A DNA stretch of 64,000 nucleotides from contig NZ_AP025739.1 of NCBI RefSeq assembly GCF_003574315.2, positions 6,634,001 to 6,698,000 on the forward strand, read 5' to 3'. This stretch comes from Capsulimonas corticalis. Lineage in GTDB: Bacteria > Armatimonadota > Armatimonadia > Armatimonadales > Capsulimonadaceae. The notes under the pieces were generated by a model, which had not been told where the DNA came from, searched no databases, and was given only the letters and a program-made list of their open reading frames with translations. The position numbers and the translations under genes are program-made. Of this stretch, positions 35,011 to 43,547 are shown piece by piece (the first letter of the stretch is position 1; the number at the start of each line of letters is the position of its first letter).

Positions 35011-36261
35011 TCACATCGCTTCCGGATCGCGGATTGCTCCGGCAAAGAGCAGAGTCCCAGTGGCGTTGTCCCGAATGGCGCAGAAAAAAGGGCGATCAAC
35101 ACGCATGACGTTCACTGGCGGCATTTTGACTGATGCAGTCATGTAAATTTCCGTAGAGGCGGCGGCGATCGTCCCCTCTTCATCCACCTCCAGGATCGCC
35201 TTATGCCTCGCGGCGCTGATTAAGCCGTCCCTCAACCCCATCGGAGAAAAGTTCGCCCCAGGCTGGAATGCTGCTCCCATACCGAGCGAGGCAAGCGCGT
35301 CATTGAGACGCGCTTCGTATGAAACATGGAACCGGGGCATGATCATCGTCATTGACGCAGGTCTCATATTCTGGAGCAAATCGTTCCAGTCCGACGGATG
35401 AAACGTGCTCAGAAACGCATTCAGGCCGCCAGAATCCTTGGGAGCGATAATATACAGACTAATCCGTCCATCGCCATAGGGCAAACTGACCGCTTGCAGA
35501 GTCTTTGAGTCCAGATAGTTGAACGTTGCGTCCTGACTCATAAACGGAAGTGTCTTCACCCGCGCACTCGCCAGATGGAAAAGGCCGTTACGGGTCAATG
35601 GTTTCTCGAATGCGCTGCCCCACTTTCCATGAAAGTAGACGGCGTTCGTCAGCACCATTTGAGAATCGGCGATGTCGCTGGGCGAAACGATTTTGTCGAT
35701 CTTGCCATTTGTTTTGTTATCAACCCATGAATTGATTGTGTCAGCGGCGGAGGGCGACGAAAAATCCAGCGCTGCCGCCTGCGCGTCATAGGATTGGACG
35801 CAAATCTGCTGAAATGCGGCGCTGGGCGTGATTCCTTTTCCTACCCAAATCGAGTTGGCGACGCTGAGATCGACTTGCGGATCGGCGCTCTCCAGGGACG
35901 GCAGCAGCAAAGTGTTCGCGCTGTTAATATCCTTGATCGCGATTCCTTGCAGACCAAGTGTCTGCGAGATCGTCGCCTGCGTCGATCCATCGGCGCCGTT
36001 CATCGCCACCGTGAGCGCCTGCGTGACGCCGAAAGGCGAGAAGAATACATTCGCGTCGGTTTTCTCCAGCGCCAGTCGCCGGAGCAAGCGAAAGCCGAAA
36101 TCGGTATTCGCCGCCGCAACCTGCCGGACATGCGCATCCGCCGCCACGACCTTGACGTCCCGAGCGGGCGGCGCCCCCTGCCCACAGCCTGCGAGAAGCG
36201 ACACCGCTCCGAAAACACAAACGCAGGAGGGCATGCCCCAAAATCGTCCGGCTGTCGGCAT
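35011..36261 (-). CDS. Serpin-family protease inhibitor, lipoprotein
   Basis: A 416-residue protein. ATG 36261 is fixed by AAGGGAG 6-7 nt upstream. The N-terminus ends in the lipobox LLAGC, so it is probably a lipid-anchored surface protein. The serpin fold is clear: FFSPFGVTQALTVAMNGADG, LTNAVYFHGKW and MIMPRFHVSYEARLNDALASLGM (quoted in pieces). The hinge EVDEEGTIAAAST precedes the reactive-centre loop, and RPFFCAIRDNATGTLLFAG ends the fold. The loop scissile bond cannot be assigned with certainty. It should inhibit serine or cysteine proteases. Confidence 0.9.
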   Translation of the reverse strand: MPTAGRFWGMPSCVCVFGAVSLLAGCGQGAPPARDVKVVAADAHVRQVAAANTDFGFRLLRRLALEKTDANVFFSPFGVTQALTVAMNGADGSTQATISQTLGLQGIAIKDINSANTLLLPSLESADPQVDLSVANSIWVGKGITPSAAFQQICVQSYDAQAAALDFSSPSAADTINSWVDNKTNGKIDKIVSPSDIADSQMVLTNAVYFHGKWGSAFEKPLTRNGLFHLASARVKTLPFMSQDATFNYLDSKTLQAVSLPYGDGRISLYIIAPKDSGGLNAFLSTFHPSDWNDLLQNMRPASMTMIMPRFHVSYEARLNDALASLGMGAAFQPGANFSPMGLRDGLISAARHKAILEVDEEGTIAAASTEIYMTASVKMPPVNVMRVDRPFFCAIRDNATGTLLFAGAIRDPEAM

Positions 36262-36398
36262 ATGAAACTCCCTTTCGATGCGTAACGTATTTCGCATCAC
36301 GAAATAAGAAGTTTCAAGACGAAGGAAGCTAGCTAAAAGTTCCGCGAACCGAGATCGTAAATGCTCGGACGATGCAGGAGAGCGCTCTCAAGAGAACG

Positions 36399-37490
36399 TT
36401 AAGGACACACCTGCATAATCGTCGCCGCCGGCGAGCATTCCCAGGAGTAAAGGGCGCTGTCCTTCGGCTCGGGGGCGCGCAGCCAGAACTTGGACCAGGT
36501 GATCCCTTCGGAGTTTCGCTGATCCCAGGCGGCGTTCGCATTCGTTTGCAGCCATGCGTTGAATGAGGTGTCGCCGGATTTCGCCGCGTAGTATCCGGCC
36601 CAGCGGCAGAGGATGCCTTTGAAACCGGGAAGATCGGTGTTCGGGCCGCCCCCGTACTCCTCGTTGAAGATATTGGGCGCGTGCTGGCCGCAAAGATCGT
36701 CCTTCGCGGTTTGGAGCGCGAGCTTGGCGTCGGCGTATCGCCCGAGCATGGCCGCGCCGCCGGCGAAGGTGCCTTGATTGTAGGTGGAGACCCAGTGATT
36801 GATCTTGCCTTTGGTATCGATGGAGTCGGATACGGCGTTCTTGGACAGATCGCACATGATCGGATTCTTCTCGTAGTTCTCAAACAGGGTAACGGCGCGC
36901 TCTTTATACACGTCCCCCTGACCGGCGTTGAACAGCAGCATCGCGGCGATCACGCCGGGGCCGTTCACGCAGCCGTTCTTGCAGGTCTTGTCGGTGGTCC
37001 ACCACAGCCCGGGGATCAGCTCGGTGTCGTAGGCGCGGGACCATACCAGGTCGAAGTTCTCTTTGGCGTACTTCAAAAAGGTGGTGTTGCCGGTGAGGTT
37101 GTAGGCGCGCGTGAACGCCATGCTGGCCCACAAAATATCGTCGTTGTAGATATTGCTCGCCCAGCTGCGGCCGTGTTCGAGCACAAACCCGTTGCACAGT
37201 TCGGTGACCTGCTGCTTGTACTTCGGGTTTCTCTCGGCGGCGTCTTCCACGGTTTCGATCTGCTCGGCGTACTGCCAGAAGTTACTCTGATGTCCGCCGG
37301 CGCTGGTCATCCGAAACGACCCCATGCCTTTGTCCACCTTGTAAAAGGCTTTGTTGTAGGCGTCCATCGCCAGATCGCGCGTCGCCGAATCCGGCGACTT
37401 CGCCTGCGCGGCGACACTGCCGCCCAGCACTGCGGCCACGGACGCCGCCAGCAAAACACCGCCGGTCGCCATCAACTGCGTTACGAACAT
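36399..37490 (-). CDS. GH76 endo-alpha-1,6-mannanase, secreted
   Basis: A 363-residue protein with a signal peptide ending VAAQA at about 30. The catalytic Asp pair of GH76 is YNDDILW (Asp117 and Asp118). Further family features are QAEQIET-like SNFWQYAEQIET, IPGLWWTTDK and STYNQGTFAGGAAML. The enzyme cuts alpha-1,6-mannan backbones of fungal cell walls. GGAG lies 7 nt before the ATG. It complements the two GH92 mannosidases. Confidence 0.92.
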   Translation of the reverse strand: MFVTQLMATGGVLLAASVAAVLGGSVAAQAKSPDSATRDLAMDAYNKAFYKVDKGMGSFRMTSAGGHQSNFWQYAEQIETVEDAAERNPKYKQQVTELCNGFVLEHGRSWASNIYNDDILWASMAFTRAYNLTGNTTFLKYAKENFDLVWSRAYDTELIPGLWWTTDKTCKNGCVNGPGVIAAMLLFNAGQGDVYKERAVTLFENYEKNPIMCDLSKNAVSDSIDTKGKINHWVSTYNQGTFAGGAAMLGRYADAKLALQTAKDDLCGQHAPNIFNEEYGGGPNTDLPGFKGILCRWAGYYAAKSGDTSFNAWLQTNANAAWDQRNSEGITWSKFWLRAPEPKDSALYSWECSPAATIMQVCP

Positions 37491-37687
37491 ACCGTCTCCA
37501 ATCTTTCACACACGAACAGGACCAAAACGCGCCATTTCATAAGTATTGTATCACTGTGAGACCGAGGCGTCAAGAGTCCATTTCTGGCCAAACACGATGC
37601 GTGCTCGGGTGCGTTTGATTGGCGGCCTTGGCGGGTACGAACCGGACAGGCTGCAAATAGGCCGCAGCGGAAAATTGGAGGCGCGCA

Positions 37688-38578
37688 ATGGATTCCCTGG
37701 CGATCACAAAGGCGATCGAAGATCAAGAATGGCTGGCCCCGGTGGCGGACGGGCTGCAAAAGGCCGTGGAGACGACATACGCGGCGGGCGGCGACGCGGG
37801 TCGCAAAGTCGAGGACGCCCTGCACGGCGTTTGGCTGGGGCATCCGCTGCACGCCGTCCTCACGGATATTCCCCTCGGCGCGTGGTCGGTGGCGGCGGCG
37901 CTGGACACCCTGGAGGCGATCGGCGACGACAAATACGCGGCCGGAGCCGACGCCGCCGTGGGGATCGGTCTGCTCGGCGCGCTCGGCTCGGCCGTCACCG
38001 GGCTGACGGACTGGTATCGGCTCAGCGGAAAAACCACCAAGCGCCTCGGCGGCGCGCATGCGCTGATCAACATCTCGGCCACCGCGCTTTACGGCGCTTC
38101 CTATGTGATGCGCAAGCGCAGCAACCGCGGAGCCGGCCGCGCGCTCGCGCTGCTTGGCTTCGGCGCCGTGAGCGCCGGGGCGTTTCTGGGCGGCATGCTC
38201 GTTTACTATCAGAAGATCGGCGTGGATCATTCCAAGCGCGAAGAACTGGCCGATGAGTTCGTGGATGTCCTCGACTGGGACGATCTGGAAGAAAACACCC
38301 CCAAGCGCGTCGAAGCGAACGGCCAGCCCGTCGTGCTCGTCCGCCAGGGCGAGAAAATCTACGCCCTCGCCGACGCCTGCGCCCACCTGGGCGGTCCCCT
38401 CTCCGAAGGCAAAGTGTGCGACGGCGGCATCGTCTGTCCCTGGCACGAATCCCGCTTCGCCCTCAAAGACGGCAAAGTGCTGGACGGCCCTTCAACCTTC
38501 GCCCAGCCGCACTACGAGACGCGGGTGCAAGACGGCAAAGTTCAAGTCAAATACGGCGATCCGGTGCTGGAAGTGTGA
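37688..38578 (+). CDS. DUF2231 membrane protein fused to a Rieske [2Fe-2S] domain
   Basis: A 296-residue protein. The DUF2231 part (about 40-180) holds four hydrophobic segments and GHPLHAVLTDIPLG. The C-terminal Rieske-type domain (about 205-296) has Cys231-x-His233 and Cys250-x-x-His253 in CAHLGG and CPWH, enough to bind a [2Fe-2S] cluster. It could pass electrons at the inner membrane; DUF2231 is a ubiquitous membrane domain without a known reaction. TTGGAGG precedes the ATG. Confidence 0.88.
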   Translation: MDSLAITKAIEDQEWLAPVADGLQKAVETTYAAGGDAGRKVEDALHGVWLGHPLHAVLTDIPLGAWSVAAALDTLEAIGDDKYAAGADAAVGIGLLGALGSAVTGLTDWYRLSGKTTKRLGGAHALINISATALYGASYVMRKRSNRGAGRALALLGFGAVSAGAFLGGMLVYYQKIGVDHSKREELADEFVDVLDWDDLEENTPKRVEANGQPVVLVRQGEKIYALADACAHLGGPLSEGKVCDGGIVCPWHESRFALKDGKVLDGPSTFAQPHYETRVQDGKVQVKYGDPVLEV

Positions 38579-38672
38579 ATAAGGATTTGGTATGGCGCCA
38601 AGAAAGGCCGCCGGAGACAGCGCAAAGACGCTGCTTCCGGCGGCCTTAAATTCGACGCGCCGCAAGGAACGC

Positions 38673-39227
38673 TTACGGAATGATTTTCACCTGGTCCGGG
38701 CTGGCCAGCTCGATTTGGGGAGCGCCGTGTGGGTTCGCGCTGAATACGCCGGTGATCAGGACATGCTTGCCGGCAAGCTGGCTTGTATCGGGGAACTTGG
38801 CGTAATCGTCGGGCTTCATTGAGGCCGTGAGTGCGTCCCGGTAGTGCGGAGCAAAATCCAGAATGACGATATTATGGTTATGTGGCGAGTAGACCTGGCT
38901 GACAACGCCTTGAAACGCGCCAGGTTTGCCGATCATCTTCCGCGCGTCCGCAAGTGCTTTGGCGTCAAGCGCCTGCCCAACGGATTTGTCCGAGGCGTCG
39001 ATCGTGGCGAACGCCGCCTTGGCGGCCACTGAGGACTGAGCCGGAAGAACTTTCTCCTCAGTCTCCGCATCTAACGATGCGGAGGATCCGCCGCCGATAT
39101 TTTCCGACAGCACGAACGGCTTGGCGGCGGCTGACTTGCGCGGAGTCGATATCTCAGCATGGGACACGGTCGTCAAGGCCGCAGCCGACGTCAAAAGCAA
39201 CAAGGCGCTGTAAAATCGCATGGTCAT
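38673..39227 (-). CDS. Exported hypothetical protein with OB-like C-terminal domain
   Basis: A 184-residue protein with a signal peptide ending VSHA (about 24). The C-terminal half (GAFQGVVSQVYSPHNHNIVI, then LAGKHVLITGVFSANPHG, then APQIELASPDQVKII) has the five-strand pattern of an OB fold, like BOF or tRNA_anti-type domains. AGGA lies 5-6 nt before the ATG. It is probably periplasmic. The ligand is unknown. It lies 20 bp downstream of a pseudopilin gene on the same strand. Confidence 0.65.
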   Translation of the reverse strand: MTMRFYSALLLLTSAAALTTVSHAEISTPRKSAAAKPFVLSENIGGGSSASLDAETEEKVLPAQSSVAAKAAFATIDASDKSVGQALDAKALADARKMIGKPGAFQGVVSQVYSPHNHNIVILDFAPHYRDALTASMKPDDYAKFPDTSQLAGKHVLITGVFSANPHGAPQIELASPDQVKIIP

Positions 39228-39247
39228 GCACTTCCTATCGATGTCGC

Positions 39248-40138
39248 TTACGACGGGTTGGACGGGAATGGGACGTTATCACGACCATCCTGTAGAGTCC
39301 AAATTTGGTTGGGATCCTGCGTGATGTCGTAGCCCTGCTTCTCCGGAACACGGGATTTGACGTGACCGTCACAGAACAGATAGTTGTTGCGTGTTCCGTG
39401 ATAAGGCTTGTCGGGAGACTGAGCGGTATACCAGAACTTTTGCTCGGCGGTAAGGCTGTTCCAGAACCCCTTGACTCGGAACCACGAGCCATACCCCTGA
39501 GACGATCCGGTGTACTGGTTGTTTGCGGGACCGTCTTCCGTCATGCCTTCATACAGCAGATCCGTATTGGCCGGCGAGTTGATGCGGGAAAGCGTGATGG
39601 GATAGTCCAGGTCGCCCAGCGGTTTGTCCGTGCCGTTTTTAACTACCTCATCGGAGACGCGCGGATAATATGAGTCGGGGTCCGTGATATTCTTGCAGCC
39701 TGCGCTCCCGCTGGCGCACTGGTAAGTTGAGCCCGGGTTCGTCAAAAACTCATTCATGCCGTACGTGCGTGGGTAGCTGCGAAAATTGATGACGCTGCTC
39801 TGGTAGTGATTAGTGAGGTCAGGGCAAGTCCAGACGGAAGCGATGCTATTGGCCGAATGGTTCTTGATATACGGCTCCAACGGGGACGAACCGTTGTTGT
39901 CGTAGTAAGCGTACTGATACTTGGAGACGAGGGCGTCGTCATTGTCCACGGAGTACTGAAGGAACGCAAGTCCCAGCTGCTTCATGTTGGAGACACACAT
40001 CGTTTGCCGCGCTTTTTCGCGGGCCTGAGCGAAGACAGGGAAAAGGATGGCGGCAAGAATCGCAATAATTGCGATAACCACGAGCAATTCAATCAGCGTA
40101 AAGCCGATGCGACCGTCGTGTTTGTTCGGCAGCGACAT
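39248..40138 (-). CDS. DUF1559-type pseudopilin
   Basis: A 296-residue protein with prepilin site [16 protein letters not shown] and [16 protein letters not shown]. The C-terminus has the conserved [11 protein letters not shown]. Like the other four in the window it is expected to be processed by a prepilin peptidase and exported. GGAG lies 9 nt before the ATG. It may be co-transcribed with the OB-like gene 20 bp downstream. Confidence 0.92.
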   Translation of the reverse strand: MSLPNKHDGRIGFTLIELLVVIAIIAILAAILFPVFAQAREKARQTMCVSNMKQLGLAFLQYSVDNDDALVSKYQYAYYDNNGSSPLEPYIKNHSANSIASVWTCPDLTNHYQSSVINFRSYPRTYGMNEFLTNPGSTYQCASGSAGCKNITDPDSYYPRVSDEVVKNGTDKPLGDLDYPITLSRINSPANTDLLYEGMTEDGPANNQYTGSSQGYGSWFRVKGFWNSLTAEQKFWYTAQSPDKPYHGTRNNYLFCDGHVKSRVPEKQGYDITQDPNQIWTLQDGRDNVPFPSNPS

Positions 40139-40258
40139 ATCTATTACTCCTCGCGCAGGGCGTCAATTGAGTAAACTTAATGAAGAAATCTCAACTGCGC
40201 TGGAGTTATGTTACCAGTGGTAAGCCCAGGATCGTGTTAAGGGAAGATTAAATTTAGA

Positions 40259-40289
40259 CAGGGCGGGCGCAATCGTTGCGCCCGCCCTG
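40259..40289 (-). terminator. Terminator of the gene at 40347
   Basis: A 14-bp perfect stem (40259-40272 and 40276-40289) with a 3-nt loop TCG. It follows the minus-strand gene by about 57 bp. Confidence 0.8.
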
Positions 40290-40346
40290 CTTTGCTTCCC
40301 GATATTCGATTGTTAGCCTTCGAAACGGCCGGAATCGCCGCGTGGG

Positions 40347-40895
40347 TTACGCGGAGAACGAACCGCCGTACTGGCTCAGGATCTGGCGGACCTGAGCGGC
40401 GTCCGCGCCGCTGGTGGTGTCGACGGCGACCAGGACGTGGCCGCTCTCGACGGCGCCGCCGTAGTAGCGCGCTTCGTCATCGTTGTATCCAGCTTTGGCG
40501 AACGCGCCGGCGACCGCGCCGGACGTTGCGCCGACGACCGCGCCGGAGGCGATCGCGCCGCCGGTCACGCCGAGGGCGTGGGCCAGGAAGCCTGCCGTGA
40601 CGAACGGTCCCACGCCCGGGATGGCGAGCGCCGCGAGACCGAAGAGAGCGCCGACGCCGGCGCCGGCCGCGAGGCCCTTGCCGACACGGCTGCCGTCGCC
40701 GTCATTGGCCGCGACAGCGGCCGAGCCGTCGCCGGTGCTGATCGTATGGCCGTCATGCTGCGCGACAACGGCGAGTTGATCGTCGTTGACGCCGCTCTGG
40801 CGCAAAGCGCTCACGGCCTGCTCGGCCTGCGCGCGGTCCGCGAAGACTGCGGTAACACGGTTCGTGGTTGTCGGAAGTGTGGTCGTCATGGTCAT
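40347..40895 (-). CDS. General stress protein-like, glycine-zipper membrane protein
   Basis: A 182-residue protein. The N-terminal NRVTAVFADRAQAEQAVSALR and C-terminal YYGGAVESGHVLVAVD resemble the general stress protein 17M/YflT pattern. The middle part (GLAAGAGVGALFGLAALAIP and GAIASGAVVGATSGAVAGAF) is a Gly/Ala zipper typical of membrane-inserted stress proteins. The start is 40895 (AAGG 5 nt upstream), or possibly 40889. It is probably stress-induced. Confidence 0.75.
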   Translation of the reverse strand: MTMTTTLPTTTNRVTAVFADRAQAEQAVSALRQSGVNDDQLAVVAQHDGHTISTGDGSAAVAANDGDGSRVGKGLAAGAGVGALFGLAALAIPGVGPFVTAGFLAHALGVTGGAIASGAVVGATSGAVAGAFAKAGYNDDEARYYGGAVESGHVLVAVDTTSGADAAQVRQILSQYGGSFSA

Positions 40896-41043
40896 CCTAA
40901 CCTTCTGCACTGAAGTGCGGCTTTGCTAATCAAGATTGAAACGTAGTTTGTATTCCCACGCACAGCCTTATTACCCTCCGCATCTCACGCGCAAACCGAG
41001 CAGGCGGACCAATATCACGATCTCATAGACGATTTCGGGGAAG

Positions 41044-42780
41044 TTATGCCCAGGCGGGCTCGGGGCGAGAGCGATGCTGCTCGATGACGACAGTGGTGCC
41101 GCCGGGGCCGGTCAGCACGTAAACAAAATCGGCGAAGCTGATGATCAGCTTGAAGCCGTGCCCCAGCGTGCCGGCGGAGGAATAGCCCTTGCGGAACATC
41201 GCGTCCGGAAGGCGGCTATAGTCGATGCCTTTGCCGCGATCGACGATCCAGACCTGGATGACGCCGCACTCCCCGTCGGTCCGCACGCGGACATCGCCGC
41301 CGCCCGCGTGCACATACGCGTTCATGCACGCTTCGGACACGGCTGTCAGCAGGTCATCCGTCCTCTCATCGGCGAAACCGCACCTCACGGCCGTAGCCAG
41401 CGCCGCTTGACGAAGGCGGAAGATATCGTCCGCCTCCTGGATCGTCGCCTCCATCTCCAGTCTTGGCGCCGGGGACGGCAAGTCGCCGGGGCTTTCACAG
41501 AGAATCAGCCGCCCGTCCGTCATCGACGAAAGCATGTTGACCTGAAACTCGCGCTGCTGGCGCGAGGCTTCCACCGCCTCGGTCATCAAACGGGCGTTCT
41601 CGATCAGCGCGTCCTCCCGCTGCCGGACCGCCCTCTCTCGCGCCGCTTCCGCGATCTTGCGCTCGGAGATCTCCCGCTCCGCGTCTTGATACAGACGCGC
41701 ATTGTCGATCGCCATCGCCGCGCGCCGAGACAGCTCCTGCAAAAAGGAGATCAGCGAAGGACGAAATGATCGCCCGGACTCCGACGACATCGCGAAAGTC
41801 ATTGCCCCGAGAGTGCGGCCCCTCGCCGACAGCGGAATCGTCAGCGTATCGGTCAGCGCCAGCTGGCGCAGCAGCGAAAGATGATGCTCGTCCACGGCGG
41901 CCTTCACGAAGATCTCATCAGTCAAGCCGGTCATGTGCTGGACCTCGCCCGTCCGGATGGCGGAGCCGACGCTGTTGGGGTGCGTCGGATCGGGCGGATA
42001 AAGCGTGTAAAGCTCCCGAATAACCGCCTCGCGCTCCGGCAGTTCATGCGCGACGGCGATCCGATCGATCGCGCCGCCGTCGACAATCGCAACCTGGGCG
42101 TAATCGGACAGCTCGGGAACCACGAGATGGGCCAGTTGATGCAGCGTTTTCGAATAGTCCAGCGACTCCGTTAAGACCTCGCTGGCCCGCACGAGAAACT
42201 CCATGCGCCGCCGGGCGTCGTCCGCCTGCTGTCGCGCCAGCGCCCGGCCCATCGCCAGCGAACACTGTTGGACAAGCTCGTCGAGGAATTCCCGGTCGGC
42301 GTCATCGAAAACACGTTCGTCGCGGAACGAAAGGTGAAGCGCGCCCAGCACGCGTCCATGCTCGATCAGCGGCAGGTCCGCCGTGGCGTTCGTGTCCTGG
42401 TTCCGCTCCGTCAGATGGGGAAAAATCGCCGCCCACTCGGCGCGCGACGAAGTAAAAAGCGGAGCCATCTGCCGAACGGCGTTGGAAAGCGGGAGATTCG
42501 CGTCGATCGGAAAGCTGCGCCAGCGCACCTGCACATCCGCGGGATATCCCTGAGACTGCACGATCTCCAGCAGCCGCCCGTCTTCGCTCACCAGCGCCAG
42601 CAGCCCGGCGGTCGCTCCCAGCACGGCGGCGCCGCGATCGACGATCACGCGCGCGACATCACGCGCCGTCACGCACTCCAGTAAACCGGCCGTGAGGGGC
42701 TGTAGCCCCGGCGAAGGCGTCATCTCCGTCGGCGGCTCTTCTGAAGGCGGCGTCAATTCCGTCGGTCGTTCTGTATCCAT
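41044..42780 (-). CDS. GAF-GAF-HATPase (anti-sigma/RsbW-type) sensor
   Basis: A 578-residue cytoplasmic protein. ATG 42780 is chosen because AAGGA lies close upstream. Two GAF domains (about 35-195 and 205-375), a coiled linker to about 420, and a GHKL ATPase at about 440-575 with N-box SEACMNAYVH, DRGKGID and GTLGHGFKLI. It has no phospho-accepting His domain, so it is probably a serine kinase/anti-sigma-type switch rather than a histidine kinase. It would pair with the SpoIIE phosphatase at 47 kb. Confidence 0.85.
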   Translation of the reverse strand: MDTERPTELTPPSEEPPTEMTPSPGLQPLTAGLLECVTARDVARVIVDRGAAVLGATAGLLALVSEDGRLLEIVQSQGYPADVQVRWRSFPIDANLPLSNAVRQMAPLFTSSRAEWAAIFPHLTERNQDTNATADLPLIEHGRVLGALHLSFRDERVFDDADREFLDELVQQCSLAMGRALARQQADDARRRMEFLVRASEVLTESLDYSKTLHQLAHLVVPELSDYAQVAIVDGGAIDRIAVAHELPEREAVIRELYTLYPPDPTHPNSVGSAIRTGEVQHMTGLTDEIFVKAAVDEHHLSLLRQLALTDTLTIPLSARGRTLGAMTFAMSSESGRSFRPSLISFLQELSRRAAMAIDNARLYQDAEREISERKIAEAARERAVRQREDALIENARLMTEAVEASRQQREFQVNMLSSMTDGRLILCESPGDLPSPAPRLEMEATIQEADDIFRLRQAALATAVRCGFADERTDDLLTAVSEACMNAYVHAGGGDVRVRTDGECGVIQVWIVDRGKGIDYSRLPDAMFRKGYSSAGTLGHGFKLIISFADFVYVLTGPGGTTVVIEQHRSRPEPAWA

Positions 42781-42981
42781 TGCTTCCTTGCGTATTTCAC
42801 TCTTGCCTGCATTTATAATACCAGCCGCAAGCAGTAATAGCGAAGATCGCATTCAGAAAATGCGCTTCCGAATACGCCCGATGAGGAGCAAACCGGCGCC
42901 CAGCCGAAGAATTTTCCGTCAAAAACGTATTCCAGCGATATTTTCGCAGGTTCGGCCTCCCTTCTCGCGGAAATAATGTGA

Positions 42982-43019
42982 TATAATCGTCGGGTTGGAT
43001 GCGCGCGGAGACCGCGCGC
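42982..43019 (+). promoter_or_regulatory. -10 element and leader hairpin of the 65-aa gene
   Basis: A perfect TATAAT at 42982-42987, then an 8-bp perfect hairpin GCGCGCGG/CCGCGCGC (43001-43008 and 43012-43019) near the start of the transcript. The hairpin may stabilise the mRNA or control translation. Confidence 0.6.
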
Positions 43020-43041
43020 CGCGAAAGGACATTGGAATACT

Positions 43042-43239
43042 ATGGCGTACTCGGCAAAGAGCAAAAAGAGCGGCACCGAATATTTTCTGCACGCTCGCAC
43101 TGCTGCAAACGGCAAGACAAAGCTTTACTTTTTCGGCAAGGAAGTGAAGGAAGGCGCCGTGGATGAACTTCCCGAAGGCTATGAGGTCTCCGAGAACAGC
43201 GCCACGGGATTGCCGATCCTGAAGAAGAAGCAAGCGTAA
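43042..43239 (+). CDS. Small conserved-looking protein (65 aa)
   Basis: A 65-residue basic protein: MAYSAKSKKSGTEYFLHART, then KLYFFGKEVKEGAVDELPEGYEV and a KKK tail (quoted in pieces). The pattern of one small beta-sheet with Lys-rich ends resembles small proteins found in Deinococcus- and Armatimonas-type genomes. AAAGGA lies upstream, a -10 and leader hairpin precede it, and a strong terminator follows. It is probably an abundant transcript. The function is unknown. Confidence 0.75.
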   Translation: MAYSAKSKKSGTEYFLHARTAANGKTKLYFFGKEVKEGAVDELPEGYEVSENSATGLPILKKKQA

Positions 43240-43290
43240 GAATCGATCTTCCTGGCTCACGGAACTGCGCGGCGACGCCAATTCTCGCCC

Positions 43291-43324
43291 GGCGGCGCGG
43301 ACAATTTGTCCGCGCCGCCTTTTT
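43291..43324 (+). terminator. Strong intrinsic terminator
   Basis: A 14-bp perfect stem (43291-43304 and 43306-43319) followed by TTTTT at 43320-43324. It ends the transcript of the 65-aa gene. Confidence 0.95.
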
Positions 43325-43547
43325 ATGAGCCGCTGCACATGTGCAACCGCTTACATAATGACAAAATCTCTCAGAGACACGGCAATATTCATTCATGCCA
43401 TGCAGCCATAACGTGGTATGAAAGAATATGGGAGAGCGTTCCGGCGCGGCCAATACGGCCTCTTGATTTCGGAGCGATTCGCCAACAATCCCCTTAGGAA
43501 TAGATACACCCGGCCACGCTCCGGCCGGGAAGGATTGAAAATCGACC
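43325..43547. other. Intergenic region before the GGDEF/HD-GYP gene
   Basis: No gene is visible. A hairpin with arms CCGGCC and GGCCGG near 43510 and AAGGA about 14 nt before the ATG are the only marked elements. I see no match to the known c-di-GMP riboswitch core. Confidence 0.4.

Noticed and set aside
40224-40260. Another 11-bp repeat box before the pseudopilin at 40138
   Set aside because: Only two loosely matching units (TTTAATC and CTTAACA on the minus strand) and no -10 at the 9-nt distance; too weak to include.
43325-43547. c-di-GMP riboswitch before the GGDEF/HD-GYP gene
   Set aside because: The GGACGCAAAGCC-like core of the class I riboswitch is not present; only a small GC hairpin is seen.
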